Below are positions 16,849-26,206 of a stretch of 64,000 bases of DNA, piece after piece; position 1 is the stretch's first letter, and the number at the start of each line of letters is the position of its first letter. The notes beneath the pieces were generated by a model. That model had not been told where the DNA came from, ran no database searches, and was given only the letters and a program-made list of their open reading frames with translations. Both the position numbers and the translations under genes were made by a program. This DNA is from an uncultured Phascolarctobacterium sp. (GTDB taxonomy: Bacteria; Bacillota; Negativicutes; Acidaminococcales; Acidaminococcaceae): NCBI GenBank assembly GCA_949285135.1, contig CASDXO010000013.1, forward strand, positions 124,001 through 188,000, read 5' to 3'.

Positions 16849-17694
16849 ATGACTGTAAAAAATATGCAGCATACTATAGCAAAAGCAGTATCTTATTCCG
16901 GTATTGGCTTACATTCTGGCAAAGAAGTACTCATGACGATGAAGCCTGCGCCTGAAAATACAGGTATAGTTTTTGTGCGGACGGACTTGCCGGGTAATCC
17001 TGAAATCAGAGCGCTGGCGGAAAATGTCAGCTCCACGGTTAAGGCAACAACACTGAGTGCAAACGGAGCAGAAGTATTCACTGTAGAGCATTTGATGGCG
17101 GCACTTGCAATGATGGAAATTGATAATATCGTTATTGAAATGTCTTCGCCTGAACCGCCTGTTACTGATGGCAGTGCAAAAGTGTTCTGCGAACTGCTGG
17201 AACAGGCCGGCATTGCGGAACAAAATGAGGAACGAAAGATCTATAGTATTGATAAAGAGTTTTCTGTTTATGATGGAGACCGTTATATAGTAGTTACGCC
17301 GTATGATGACTACAGAATTTCTTTTACTTCCATCAATAAACATCCTCTTCTTGGTACGCAGTATTTCGATATTGAGCTTACTACGGAAAGCTTTAAAAAA
17401 GAAATTATGGCCGCACGTACGGTGGCATTTACAGAAGAACTGGAAATGTTGAAAAAATTAGGATTAGGACTTGGCGGCAGTCTGGAAAATGTCGTGGTCT
17501 TTGATAAAGATAAAATTTTATCTGTACCGCGTTTCGATGATGAACTGATCAGACATAAAATACTTGATGTCATTGGTGATTTATATTTATTAGGCCCAAT
17601 CAAGGCTCATGTTATGGCAGTTAAGACTGGACATGCGTTTAATTCTGGGATAGCTAAACAAATACAAGCATATAGAAAAAGGGAGGAACAGTAA
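16849..17694 (+). CDS. lpxC: LpxC, UDP-3-O-acyl-N-acetylglucosamine deacetylase
   Basis: LpxC is the zinc enzyme of the committed step of lipid A synthesis. At 281 residues it is a little shorter than the approximately 305 residues of proteobacterial LpxC. Visible motifs are the start YSGIGLHSGKEV, the zinc ligand His in VEHLMAALAMMEIDN, PPVTDGSAKVF, GLGLGGSLENVVVFD, the zinc site RHKILDVIGDLYLLG, and GHAFN at the C-terminal end with the catalytic His. AGGAGGAG precedes the ATG. The stop codon abuts the fabZ start without gap, implying translational coupling. Confidence 0.97.
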   Translation: MTVKNMQHTIAKAVSYSGIGLHSGKEVLMTMKPAPENTGIVFVRTDLPGNPEIRALAENVSSTVKATTLSANGAEVFTVEHLMAALAMMEIDNIVIEMSSPEPPVTDGSAKVFCELLEQAGIAEQNEERKIYSIDKEFSVYDGDRYIVVTPYDDYRISFTSINKHPLLGTQYFDIELTTESFKKEIMAARTVAFTEELEMLKKLGLGLGGSLENVVVFDKDKILSVPRFDDELIRHKILDVIGDLYLLGPIKAHVMAVKTGHAFNSGIAKQIQAYRKREEQ

Positions 17695-18138
17695 ATGACA
17701 GTTCTTGATATTAATGAAATTAAAAAAATTCTTCCGCATCGTTATCCGATGCTTTTAGTTGACCGGATTCTGGAACTGGAACCTATGCAGCGTGCAGTTG
17801 GGATAAAGAATATTACTGCCAATGAGATGCAGTTTTTAGGACATTTTCCTAATGAACCAATCATGCCGGGAGTACTGCTGATTGAAGCTATGGCACAGGT
17901 TGGCGGTGTAGCAATGCTTTATCCTGAAGAAAATCGCGGCAAGATTGCTGTCTTTGGTAAGATTGATAATGTGCGTTTCCGCAGAAAGGTTGTACCTGGT
18001 GATCAGGTGGTGACTACTGCAGAGGTAGTAAGAATTCGCGGTAATATGGGTGTAATGCACTGCGAAGGTAAGGTAGATGGCAGTATAGCCTGCGAATGTG
18101 ACTGCACTTTTGCTATTATGGATCCCAGAGAAGCGTAA
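17695..18138 (+). CDS. fabZ: FabZ, 3-hydroxyacyl-ACP dehydratase
   Basis: A 147-residue hot-dog-fold dehydratase that converts 3-hydroxyacyl-ACP to trans-2-enoyl-ACP. It shows the canonical LPHRYPMLLVDRI with active-site His, and GHFPNEPIMPGVLLIEAMAQ with the catalytic Glu. Placement between lpxC and lpxA is common: FabZ competes with LpxA for hydroxyacyl-ACP. The ATG is directly adjacent to the lpxC stop, with AGGGAGGA inside the end of lpxC. An AT-rich gap of about 165 nt follows. Confidence 0.96.
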   Translation: MTVLDINEIKKILPHRYPMLLVDRILELEPMQRAVGIKNITANEMQFLGHFPNEPIMPGVLLIEAMAQVGGVAMLYPEENRGKIAVFGKIDNVRFRRKVVPGDQVVTTAEVVRIRGNMGVMHCEGKVDGSIACECDCTFAIMDPREA

Positions 18139-18251
18139 TTTTTTACAATTGGGTAGATATATAAAGTAAAATTAAGATAATTAACTATATTTTATTTTAA
18201 TTGGCAAAAATAACCGAATTTAAAAGGTTAAAAAAATAAATGCTACAGGAC

Positions 18252-18288
18252 TATAATTTTATATTTATGTTTAATCATCTGATTAAAC
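18252..18288 (+). promoter_or_regulatory. Candidate -10 and inverted repeat upstream of lpxA
   Basis: TATAAT lies at 18252-18257 with a weak TTAAAA 18 nt upstream. A perfect 9-bp inverted repeat GTTTAATCA-TC-TGATTAAAC (18269-18288) ends two bases before the ribosome binding site GAGGAG. It could be an operator or an RNA stem affecting lpxA translation. Confidence 0.4.
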
Positions 18289-18304
18289 AAGAGGAGTGAA
18301 AAAG

Positions 18305-19111
18305 ATGAGTTCGGTTATTATACCTAAACGTAAAATACATGAGACAGCCGTTATTCATCCTAATGCCGTTATTGGACAGGACGTAGAAATTGGAGCTTAT
18401 GCTGTAATTGACGAGGATACGGTAATTGGTGATGGTTGTAAGATTGGTGCTCATGCAGTTATTCATAGATATACTACTGTAGGTAAAAACTGTAAATTTT
18501 TTCCGGGCTGCTCCATAGGTGCGGAACCGCAGGATCTTAAGTTTGCCGGAGAAAAATCTTATACTGTCATTGGCGATGGTGGTATTTTCAGAGAGTGCTG
18601 CACTGTCAACAGAGCTACCGGTGAAGGCAATGAAACCAGAATCGGCAATAATATTCTGATGATGGCTTATACACATGTTGCTCATAACTGTATTGTCGGC
18701 AATAATGTTATCATGTCTAATGTTGCTACTTTGGCAGGACATGTTATTGTCGAAGACCGCGTTGTCATTGGTGGTCTTTCGGCAGTACATCAGTTCTGTA
18801 AAATTGGCCGTAATGTAATGATTGGCGGCATGGCTCGTGTAGCACAAGATATTCCACCGTTTATGATTGTTGCCGGCGACCCGGCGTTTGTTTCCGGACT
18901 TAACAGCGTGGGGCTGTCCCGTGCTGGTATGCCTGCTGAAGAACGCAGTCAGCTGAAAAAAGCTTTCCGCATCCTGTATCATAGCGGACTTCCGCTGCAG
19001 GAAGCAATTGCAACCATGGAACAGGAGCTTGACAGCAGCGAACCGGTGGAACATCTGATGCGATTCCTGCGTAATGTTGAACGTGGTATTATCCGTACCC
19101 GCAGAGGCTGA
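18305..19111 (+). CDS. lpxA: LpxA, UDP-N-acetylglucosamine acyltransferase
   Basis: LpxA catalyses the first acylation of UDP-GlcNAc in lipid A synthesis. The 268-residue protein is a left-handed beta-helix of hexapeptide repeats (IHPNAVIGQDVEIGAYAVI) with the catalytic His in AYTHVAHNCIVGNNVIMSN and the typical GGLSAVHQFCKIGRNVMIGG turn. The C-terminal helical domain closes with FLRNVERGIIR. ATG 18305 is preferred because GAGGAG lies 8 nt upstream; a GTG at 18296 is part of that site. The stop overlaps the start of lpxI by one base. Confidence 0.96.
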   Translation: MSSVIIPKRKIHETAVIHPNAVIGQDVEIGAYAVIDEDTVIGDGCKIGAHAVIHRYTTVGKNCKFFPGCSIGAEPQDLKFAGEKSYTVIGDGGIFRECCTVNRATGEGNETRIGNNILMMAYTHVAHNCIVGNNVIMSNVATLAGHVIVEDRVVIGGLSAVHQFCKIGRNVMIGGMARVAQDIPPFMIVAGDPAFVSGLNSVGLSRAGMPAEERSQLKKAFRILYHSGLPLQEAIATMEQELDSSEPVEHLMRFLRNVERGIIRTRRG

Positions 19112-19923
19112 TGGTAATGGAAACAATAGGTGTTTTGTCCGGAATAGGCCATTTGCCGGTGGAAGTTGCCAGATCAGCAAAAGCACAGGGTTATCAGGTT
19201 GTAGCTATAGGGGTGGTACCTGATATAGATGAAGAACTGCCAGCCTGTGCTGATTTTTACTACGATATTAATATCGGTAAGATTGGCAAAATTATATCCA
19301 CTTTAAAGAAGCATAAGGTAAAACAAGTTACGATGATTGGCAAAGTAACTAAAGAAGTTTTATATAAGGCTGGGAAAATAGTTCCTGATTTGCGTGCTAT
19401 AAAAATTTTAGCAACCGTGCCGGACAGAAAAGATGATACTATTATGAATGCCATTGTCCATGAACTGGAGGGCGAAGGTATTCATGTTATGGATCAGACT
19501 GTACTGATTAAGCCCCTGCTGCCTGCACCTGGAGTGCTTACCAAACGCAAGCCTACAGAAGCGGAACTGGCTGATATGGAATTTGGTTTTACTATGGCCA
19601 AAGCTATTGGCGGACTGGATATAGGGCAGACCGTAGTGGTTAAGAACAGAGCTGTTATGGCAGTCGAAGCTATAGAAGGAACTGATGCCTGTATTTTACG
19701 CGGTGGTTTTTTGGGAAAAGGAGGAGTTATTGTAGCCAAGGCAGCAAAACCCTCTCAGGATCAGCGCTTTGATATTCCTGGCTTTGGTACCAAAACAATG
19801 GAGTCCATGATTCATGCCGGCGCTACCGGTATTGTGATTGAAGCTGGTAATACCCTTCTTGTAGACAGAGAAAAGACCATTGCTATGGCAGATGAGCATA
19901 ATATTACTATTTTGGTTAAATAA
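19111..19923 (+). CDS. lpxI: LpxI, UDP-2,3-diacylglucosamine pyrophosphatase
   Basis: A 270-residue protein of the LpxI family (formerly DUF1009), which cleaves UDP-2,3-diacylglucosamine to lipid X. It is the functional alternative to LpxH, which is not seen in the window. Recognisable stretches are IGVLSGIGHLPVEVARSAK, KQVTMIGKVTKEVLY, PDRKDDTIMNAIVHELEGEG and the C-terminal IEGTDACILRGG and IEAGNTLLVDRE. The first ATG overlaps the lpxA stop; a second in-frame ATG at 19117 is possible. A strong terminator follows and splits it from lpxB. Confidence 0.94.
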   Translation: MVMETIGVLSGIGHLPVEVARSAKAQGYQVVAIGVVPDIDEELPACADFYYDINIGKIGKIISTLKKHKVKQVTMIGKVTKEVLYKAGKIVPDLRAIKILATVPDRKDDTIMNAIVHELEGEGIHVMDQTVLIKPLLPAPGVLTKRKPTEAELADMEFGFTMAKAIGGLDIGQTVVVKNRAVMAVEAIEGTDACILRGGFLGKGGVIVAKAAKPSQDQRFDIPGFGTKTMESMIHAGATGIVIEAGNTLLVDREKTIAMADEHNITILVK

Positions 19924-19945
19924 TTAACAGAAAAATTTCATTTTT

Positions 19946-19977
19946 AAAGCGACCAACAGTATTTGTTGGTCGCTTTT
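19946..19977 (+). terminator. Terminator after lpxI
   Basis: AAAGCGACCAACA (19946-19958) pairs perfectly with TGTTGGTCGCTTT (19964-19976) around a 5-nt loop, ending in a short T-run. An extended -10 promoter follows within a few bases. Confidence 0.85.
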
Positions 19978-19978
19978 G

Positions 19979-19987
19979 TGTTATAAT
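19979..19987 (+). promoter_or_regulatory. Extended -10 promoter for lpxB
   Basis: TGTTATAAT is a perfect extended -10, starting two bases after the lpxI terminator. It would give a leader of about 55 nt before the lpxB ATG at 20049. Confidence 0.55.
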
Positions 19988-20048
19988 ATACAATGAAATG
20001 TTATAGACTTTTTTAAAATACTTTATGTACAAAGAAAAAGGTGCTGCA

Positions 20049-21185
20049 ATGACGAAGGTTTTAATTTCTGCCGGGGAAGCTTCCGGTGATATACATGCGG
20101 CTGCTGTGACAGCAGCAATAAAAAAACTCAGGCCGGATACTGAGGTGTTCGGTATGGGCGGAGATGCTTTGCGACAGGCTGGTGGCGAAGTGCTTTTCGA
20201 TATTAAGGAACATGGTGTAATGGGCTTTGCCGAAATTATCTGCAAACTGCCTGCGTTATTTCGGTTGCGCAATAATTTTGTAAAGGTTATGGATGAGCGT
20301 AAACCTGACTGCCTGGTTGTGGTAGATTATCCTGGGTTTAATATGAAAATTGCTAAAATTGCTCATGAAAAAGGCATACCGGTGGTTTCTTACATAAGTC
20401 CTTCCGCATGGGCCTGGCATAAAAGCAGAGCGAAAAAAGTGGCACGTATTGTTGATAAAGTAGCAGCTATTTTTCCGTTTGAATACGATGTTTACCATGA
20501 GGCCGGTGCTGATACTGTATTTGTGGGTCATCCACTGCTGGATATTGTTAAAACCTCTATGCCGCGCTGTGAAGCTGAGGCTTTTGCAGGTAAGAAGGCT
20601 GGAAGAAAGCTGATCCTGTTGATGCCTGGCAGCAGACTCATGGAGATTGAAAAAATGCTGCCTGTCTTGCTGGAGGCAGCCAAAGTAATTAAGCAACGGA
20701 TGCCTGAAGTAGATTTTGCGATGCCGCGTGCAGGTACGATTCCTTTGTCGATGCTGGAAGAAAAAATCAAAGCAGCCGGTATTGAAGTAAAAATTACTGA
20801 AGGTCATAACTACGACCTTTTCAGTGTAGCTGATCTGGCCTTAGCTACCAGCGGTACGGTTACGTTGGAAGCAGCTTTATGCGGATTGGGCAGTATTATA
20901 GTATATCGTACATCAGCGATTAATGCGTTTATTGCCAGACGCGTGATTAATATTCCGAACATTGGGCTTCCCAATATTGTTGCTGGAAGGCAGGTACTGC
21001 CGGAATTGCTGCAGGAAGATTTCACACCTGAAAAGGTGGCGCAGGCAGCTTGGGAGTTGCTGCAGCCGGAGCGTAATGCCCAGATGAAGCGTGACCTTGA
21101 TTATGTCAGGGAGCGACTGGGCAGGCCAGGTGCTGTTGAACGCGTAGCTGAGTTAGTACTGAAGATTGCTGAGGAGAAAAAATGA
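20049..21185 (+). CDS. lpxB: LpxB, lipid-A-disaccharide synthase
   Basis: LpxB is a GT-B glycosyltransferase that joins lipid X and UDP-diacylglucosamine into the lipid A disaccharide at the inner face of the membrane. The 378-residue protein shows SAGEASGDIHAA at the N-terminus, YISPSAWAWHKSRAKK, FVGHPLLD, LLMPGSR and the donor-site ATSGTVTLEAALCG. ATG 20049 follows AAAGG by 7 nt; an upstream Met at 20025 lacks a site. It overlaps msbA by 4 nt, so the two are probably coupled. Confidence 0.96.
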   Translation: MTKVLISAGEASGDIHAAAVTAAIKKLRPDTEVFGMGGDALRQAGGEVLFDIKEHGVMGFAEIICKLPALFRLRNNFVKVMDERKPDCLVVVDYPGFNMKIAKIAHEKGIPVVSYISPSAWAWHKSRAKKVARIVDKVAAIFPFEYDVYHEAGADTVFVGHPLLDIVKTSMPRCEAEAFAGKKAGRKLILLMPGSRLMEIEKMLPVLLEAAKVIKQRMPEVDFAMPRAGTIPLSMLEEKIKAAGIEVKITEGHNYDLFSVADLALATSGTVTLEAALCGLGSIIVYRTSAINAFIARRVINIPNIGLPNIVAGRQVLPELLQEDFTPEKVAQAAWELLQPERNAQMKRDLDYVRERLGRPGAVERVAELVLKIAEEKK

Positions 21186-22915
21186 ATTTGTATTTACGAT
21201 TATTAAAATATGTGCAGCCGTATTTGCCACGTTTGCTTTTGGCGGTGCTGTGTACTTGTCTGGCGTCAGGCTGTAATCTGTATCTGCCCTGGATTATTAA
21301 GGATGTTGTTGATAAGGTACTGGTGCAGAAAGATGTTCAGATGCTGTATATTATTGCTGCCAGTATCGTAGTAGTATTTATTATCCGTGGTCTGTTTTTC
21401 TATGGACAGACTTATCTGATGAGCTGGGTAGGTCAAAGAGTTGTTATTGATATCCGTGGCGCTATCTTCCGTAAATTACAGCGGCTGAGTATGTCTTTTT
21501 ATGATAAGAATAAGACTGGCACCATTATGAGTTATGTAACTAATGACGTTGCTGCTTTACAGGTCGCCATGGTTGATAAAGCTGTGGAACTTGTAACAGA
21601 GGGACTGGTACTGGTAGGCAGTATTGCTGCTATGCTGTGGCTGGACTGGAAACTGACTCTGTTCACTTTCTGTACTTTTCCGGTTGTTTTATGGTTCATG
21701 GACTTTTTTGGCAAAAAAATACGCCGTAACGGTGGTCATATTCAGGCCTGCACTGCGGAGCTGACTTCTGTTTTGCAGGAAGTTGTTGCTTCTGCCAGAG
21801 TGGTAAAGTCCTTTGTGCGTGAAGAACATGAAATCAAACGTTTTGATGCACAGAATATGACGAATTTTTATGCCAACATGAAAAACATCAAATTAAATGC
21901 TCTTTTAACGCCTACGGTAGAGTTTGTGGCAGCTGTGGGTGTTACGGTAGTCATGTGGTATGGCGGCATGAGCGTTATTAATGGAACCATTACTGCCGGT
22001 TCGCTGGTAGCGTTTCTGGTATATGCTGTTAATATCGCCAATCCCATTAAGCGTCTGACCAAGGTTGTTGCCAGCATTCAGCAGGCGTTGGCTGCCGGAG
22101 AACGTGTTTTCGGCATTCTTGATCTGGAAGAAGCCATTAAGGAACTGCCTGAAGCTAAATCTTTGCCGGCAGTACAAGGACATGTAGAATTTAGGCATGT
22201 TGATTTTGCCTATAATAAAGAAGAACAGGTTATCGAAGATCTGTCTTTCAAGGTAGAACGTGGGCAGATAGTTGCTATTGTCGGACCGTCCGGTGCCGGC
22301 AAATCCACTATAGCCAGCCTGCTGCCGCGTTTTTACGATGTAACTGGTGGCAGCATTGTAATTGATGGTGTGGATATCCGCAATGTAACTTTGAATTCGC
22401 TGCGTGAACAGGTAGGTATAGTACCGCAGGAAACTCTGCTTTTTAATGGCAGTGTTTATGATAATATTCTGTACGGGCGACTTGATGCTACCCGGGAGGA
22501 AGTGGAAGCGGCAGCGAAGGCTGCTAATGCACATGATTTCATTATGGAACTGCCGGAAGGCTATGAAACCATGCTTGGCGATCGCGGTGTTAATATTTCC
22601 GGTGGACAGCGGCAGCGCATTTCTATTGCCCGGGCAATTTTAAAGAATCCGCAGATTCTGATTCTGGATGAGGCAACTTCTGCTTTGGATACAGAAAGTG
22701 AACGTATTGTCCAAGAGGCACTGGATCGCTTGATGGTAGGCAGAACTGCTTTTGTTATTGCCCACAGGCTTTCAACGATTAAAAATGCCGACAGAATTCT
22801 GGTTATGGACAAAGGGCGGTTGGTTGAAGATGGGAACCATGAGGAGCTTATGGCTCAGGATGGCTTATATGCCCATTTGTATAGAATTCAGTATCGCAGT
22901 AAAGAAGCGAAATGA
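21182..22915 (+). CDS. msbA: MsbA, lipid A ABC exporter/flippase
   Basis: A 577-residue half-transporter with a six-helix membrane domain (about residues 1-310) and an ATPase domain (about 335-577). The latter has Walker A GPSGAGKST, Q-loop VPQETLLFNG, signature ISGGQRQR, Walker B LILDEATSALD and the switch His in IAHRLST. In this position, between lpxB and the Kdo transferase gene, it is expected to flip core-lipid A across the inner membrane. It overlaps lpxB by four bases and the next gene starts 9 nt downstream. Confidence 0.94.
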   Translation: MNLYLRLLKYVQPYLPRLLLAVLCTCLASGCNLYLPWIIKDVVDKVLVQKDVQMLYIIAASIVVVFIIRGLFFYGQTYLMSWVGQRVVIDIRGAIFRKLQRLSMSFYDKNKTGTIMSYVTNDVAALQVAMVDKAVELVTEGLVLVGSIAAMLWLDWKLTLFTFCTFPVVLWFMDFFGKKIRRNGGHIQACTAELTSVLQEVVASARVVKSFVREEHEIKRFDAQNMTNFYANMKNIKLNALLTPTVEFVAAVGVTVVMWYGGMSVINGTITAGSLVAFLVYAVNIANPIKRLTKVVASIQQALAAGERVFGILDLEEAIKELPEAKSLPAVQGHVEFRHVDFAYNKEEQVIEDLSFKVERGQIVAIVGPSGAGKSTIASLLPRFYDVTGGSIVIDGVDIRNVTLNSLREQVGIVPQETLLFNGSVYDNILYGRLDATREEVEAAAKAANAHDFIMELPEGYETMLGDRGVNISGGQRQRISIARAILKNPQILILDEATSALDTESERIVQEALDRLMVGRTAFVIAHRLSTIKNADRILVMDKGRLVEDGNHEELMAQDGLYAHLYRIQYRSKEAK

Positions 22916-22924
22916 GGTCTGTGA

Positions 22925-25456
22925 ATGTATATTATCTATAATATAATTGCCTTAGTAGCATTGATAGTTTTTGTATTGCCGTATTATACTTATCGCTTGA
23001 TGACAGAAAAAGGATTTGGCAGGCGTTTCAGGCAGAGTTTTGGACGTGTATATGACGATGAAATTGCCAAAGTTGCACAGAAGGACTGCATCTGGATTCA
23101 TGGTGCATCTGTAGGTGAAATTGTTGCTACCAGTCCGCTGGTAAAACAAATACATAAGGAAATGCCGGGTAAGCCGGTATTGGTATCTGCGTTTACTGTT
23201 GGCGGCTATAATATGGCCAAGCAGATTATTCCGGAAGCTGATGCTATTATATATTTTCCGCTTGATTTGCCTTTTGTTGCTGAATCATTAGTCAAACGTA
23301 TCCACCCCGGTATTTTTATGCCGGTAGAAACTGAACTCTGGCCTAACTTTTTGCGTGCTATCAGGGAACGCAATATTCCCGTAATGATGGTTAACGGACG
23401 TATTTCCGAAAAATCTGTAAAAAGCTATCGTTATCTGTACGGCATCTGGGAAGATATGCTCAATACTGTCAGTCGTTTTTGCATGCAGTCCAGCATTGAC
23501 GCTGATTATATTGCTCATTTAGGTGCAGATAAGGATAAAATCTTTGTAACAGGTAATACGAAGTTTGACCAGACTTATGCGGAAGTAACACCTCAGGATC
23601 TGGCAAAGTATAGACTGGAACTTGGCCTTGCGTCTTCTTATCCCGTTATTGTAGCTGGTTCCACTCATCCGACGGAAGAAGACGCTTTGATGAAAGCATT
23701 TAAAAATATTCGTGCAGAATATCCGGAGGCGCGTCTTATTATAGCGCCGCGTAAAACTACGCGTGCTGATGAAATAGCCAAGATTGCAGCTGATTATGGT
23801 TATGAAACAGGATATAGATCAAAACTGCTGGAAGCAACCGGAGAGCGCCATCAGTATCCTGTACTGCTCATTGATACTATTGGCGAGCTGGGACGTATTT
23901 ATGCCGTTGGCGATGTCGTGTATGTCGGCGGCTCTCTGAGCAAACATGGCGGGCATAATGTTCTTGAACCTGCGGCTCATGCAAAACCTATCCTGGTTGG
24001 GCCTAATATGCAGAATTTTAAAGATTCATATGCGTTGCTCAGCAAGGTTGGCGCCTGCAAGATGGTCAATAATGTTAATGAGCTGACGGCTGAGATGCTT
24101 GATATTATCAGTAATGATGACAGAAGAACGAAAATGGGAGCTGCTTCGCTGCAGGTTATTAAGGAAAACCGTGGTGCTGATGTACGCAGTATAAAATATT
24201 TGAAAGAACTGCTGGAACTGACTGCTGTTCCGGCTAAGGAATACCTGTCGTATCCCGTTAATACCCGTAATCTTACAGATGAAGGCGGCGGCAGACTGCG
24301 TCATGGCGATGCCATTATCCAATATGTTTTTCAGATGGCTCATGGACCTGAAACTCCATTTTTCGGATGGGTATTGCTGGCATTTTTGCGAGTACTTTCC
24401 TATCTGTATGAATTTGGAGTTTGCTGCAAGCTGGCAATTTATAAGTCTGGTTTACAGCAGCAGAAAAAATTGCCTTGTTGTGTTATTTCCATAGGTAATA
24501 TAACTGTAGGCGGTACAGGCAAGACTCCTACTGCTCAGAAGATGGCAGCCATGATTAAGAATATGGGCTACAGGGTTGTTATTTTGAACCGTGGTTATCG
24601 CTCACATTGGGATAAAGAGATCGGCGTGGTATCTGACGGAGAGAAAATATATATGACGGCCTATGAGGCAGGCGATGAAGCTTATCTTATGGCTAAGACG
24701 CTGCCGGGCATACCTGTAATTATCGGTAAAAACCGTGCGGTAACAGGTAAATATGCCGTGGAAAAAATGCATGCTGAGGTAATCATTATGGATGATGGTT
24801 ATCAGCACTGGCAGCTGGAGAGAGATCTTGATATTGTGCTGGTAGATACACTGAATATGTTTGGCAATGGCTGCGTCTTACCACGTGGTACTTTACGTGA
24901 ACCGCTGCAGAATTTAGATCGCGGCGATGTTTTCCTGCTCACCAAGACTGACCAGAGCAGTATTCTGAGCAGAAGGCAGCTGCGCAAAACTATTGGCAAA
25001 TATAATGCCAAAGCACCGATTGTGGAAAGTATCCATCATCCGAAAAATTTTGTAGAGATTGCTGACTGGTATAAAGGTATCGTACAGAACTGTAAGGATC
25101 TGGATGAGCTAGAAGGTAAAGACGTCATGGTATTTTCGGCTATTGGCAATCCGTCTTCTTTTGAGCAGACTTTGTCAAGTATAGGACTGAATATTTTGGA
25201 AGCAGTGCGTTATCCTGACCACCATGATTATGGTATGCTGGAAATGCAGTATATTAACGAACTTGCCAGCCGTGAGAATGCTGTTGCCATGGTTACTACA
25301 GCGAAGGATGCCGTTAAGATACCGACAGAATTCATTTATTCCGACAGAAAAATACCGTTATATATCCTCAATATGGAAATACAGGTTACAAATGGTATGG
25401 ATAAACTGGAAGAATGTGTTATGAAAGCCATTAAAAAGGAGCAGGAGAAAAAATGA
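22925..25456 (+). CDS. waaA-lpxK: Fused Kdo transferase (WaaA) and lipid A 4'-kinase (LpxK)
   Basis: One 843-residue open frame holds two enzymes. Residues 1 to about 425 match WaaA/KdtA, which adds Kdo to lipid IVA: an N-terminal membrane anchor, IHGASVGEIVATSPLV, FMPVETELWPNFLRA, VTGNTKFDQ and GGSLSKHGGHNVLEPA. From about 465 onward it matches LpxK, the 4'-kinase acting before WaaA: a hydrophobic segment (about 481-497), Walker A ISIGNITVGGTGKTP, and MDDGYQHWQLERDLDIVLVD. There is no stop or frameshift between them. The order of catalysis (LpxK then WaaA) is the reverse of the domain order. The stop overlaps kdsB by 4 nt. Confidence 0.93.
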   Translation: MYIIYNIIALVALIVFVLPYYTYRLMTEKGFGRRFRQSFGRVYDDEIAKVAQKDCIWIHGASVGEIVATSPLVKQIHKEMPGKPVLVSAFTVGGYNMAKQIIPEADAIIYFPLDLPFVAESLVKRIHPGIFMPVETELWPNFLRAIRERNIPVMMVNGRISEKSVKSYRYLYGIWEDMLNTVSRFCMQSSIDADYIAHLGADKDKIFVTGNTKFDQTYAEVTPQDLAKYRLELGLASSYPVIVAGSTHPTEEDALMKAFKNIRAEYPEARLIIAPRKTTRADEIAKIAADYGYETGYRSKLLEATGERHQYPVLLIDTIGELGRIYAVGDVVYVGGSLSKHGGHNVLEPAAHAKPILVGPNMQNFKDSYALLSKVGACKMVNNVNELTAEMLDIISNDDRRTKMGAASLQVIKENRGADVRSIKYLKELLELTAVPAKEYLSYPVNTRNLTDEGGGRLRHGDAIIQYVFQMAHGPETPFFGWVLLAFLRVLSYLYEFGVCCKLAIYKSGLQQQKKLPCCVISIGNITVGGTGKTPTAQKMAAMIKNMGYRVVILNRGYRSHWDKEIGVVSDGEKIYMTAYEAGDEAYLMAKTLPGIPVIIGKNRAVTGKYAVEKMHAEVIIMDDGYQHWQLERDLDIVLVDTLNMFGNGCVLPRGTLREPLQNLDRGDVFLLTKTDQSSILSRRQLRKTIGKYNAKAPIVESIHHPKNFVEIADWYKGIVQNCKDLDELEGKDVMVFSAIGNPSSFEQTLSSIGLNILEAVRYPDHHDYGMLEMQYINELASRENAVAMVTTAKDAVKIPTEFIYSDRKIPLYILNMEIQVTNGMDKLEECVMKAIKKEQEKK

Positions 25457-26187
25457 AAGTTTTATGCGTTATTCCGGCACGTTATGCTTCAACGCGGCTG
25501 CCAGGCAAGCCGTTATCTTTGATAGCCGGCAAACCGATGATTCAGCATGTATATGAAAGAGCTTGTCAGGCGCAGATGCCGAATGAGGTTATCGTGGCAA
25601 CCGACAATGAATTAGTCGAAAAAGCAGTTGCTGCTTTCGGCGGTAAAGCAGTGATGACGTCTCCTGACCATCCCAGCGGTACTGACAGACTGGCAGAGGT
25701 TGCTCTGATGTATCCTGATGTTGACGTTATTGTCAACGTACAGGGGGATGAACCGATGATTCCGCCTGAAGTTATTGATAATCTGGCTAAGGCTTTTGAG
25801 AATGATGCTGAGTTAAATATGGCTACCATGAAGGTTGTAATGGATGACGCCGACTATAATAATCCGGCAGCGGTAAAAGTAGTAACAGATTTGAACGGCT
25901 ATGCCTTGTATTTTTCACGCAGCCTGATGCCTTATCCACGTAATAAACCGGACGGCTATAAGGTGTACAAGCATGTTGGTATATATGCTTATCGGCGTAA
26001 CTTCCTTCTCAAGTATGCTGCCTTACAGCCTACTCCTCTGGAAAAGGCAGAGAGTCTTGAGCAGCTGAGAGCACTGGAAAATGGTTACAAAATCAAAGTG
26101 CTGGAAAGCTCTTTTAAGGGCATTGGTGTTGATACGCCTGAAGATCTGGCTGCAGTAAACGAATTGTTTGCTGCTATGAATAAATAA
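25453..26187 (+). CDS. kdsB: KdsB, CMP-Kdo synthetase
   Basis: KdsB activates Kdo with CTP to CMP-Kdo, the donor for WaaA. The 244-residue protein begins [17 protein letters not shown], the nucleotide-binding signature, and contains [26 protein letters not shown] and [14 protein letters not shown], in family order and at the usual length. The start overlaps the end of the fused waaA-lpxK gene, so donor and transferase are translated together. kdsA follows after 19 nt. Confidence 0.97.
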   Translation: MKVLCVIPARYASTRLPGKPLSLIAGKPMIQHVYERACQAQMPNEVIVATDNELVEKAVAAFGGKAVMTSPDHPSGTDRLAEVALMYPDVDVIVNVQGDEPMIPPEVIDNLAKAFENDAELNMATMKVVMDDADYNNPAAVKVVTDLNGYALYFSRSLMPYPRNKPDGYKVYKHVGIYAYRRNFLLKYAALQPTPLEKAESLEQLRALENGYKIKVLESSFKGIGVDTPEDLAAVNELFAAMNK

Positions 26188-26206
26188 CAGCAAGGAGGTA
26201 GATCCT

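Noticed and set aside
22925..25456. Frameshift or assembly error joining waaA and lpxK
   Set aside because: The frame is open throughout with even codon use and a plausible linker, so a real fusion is the simpler reading.
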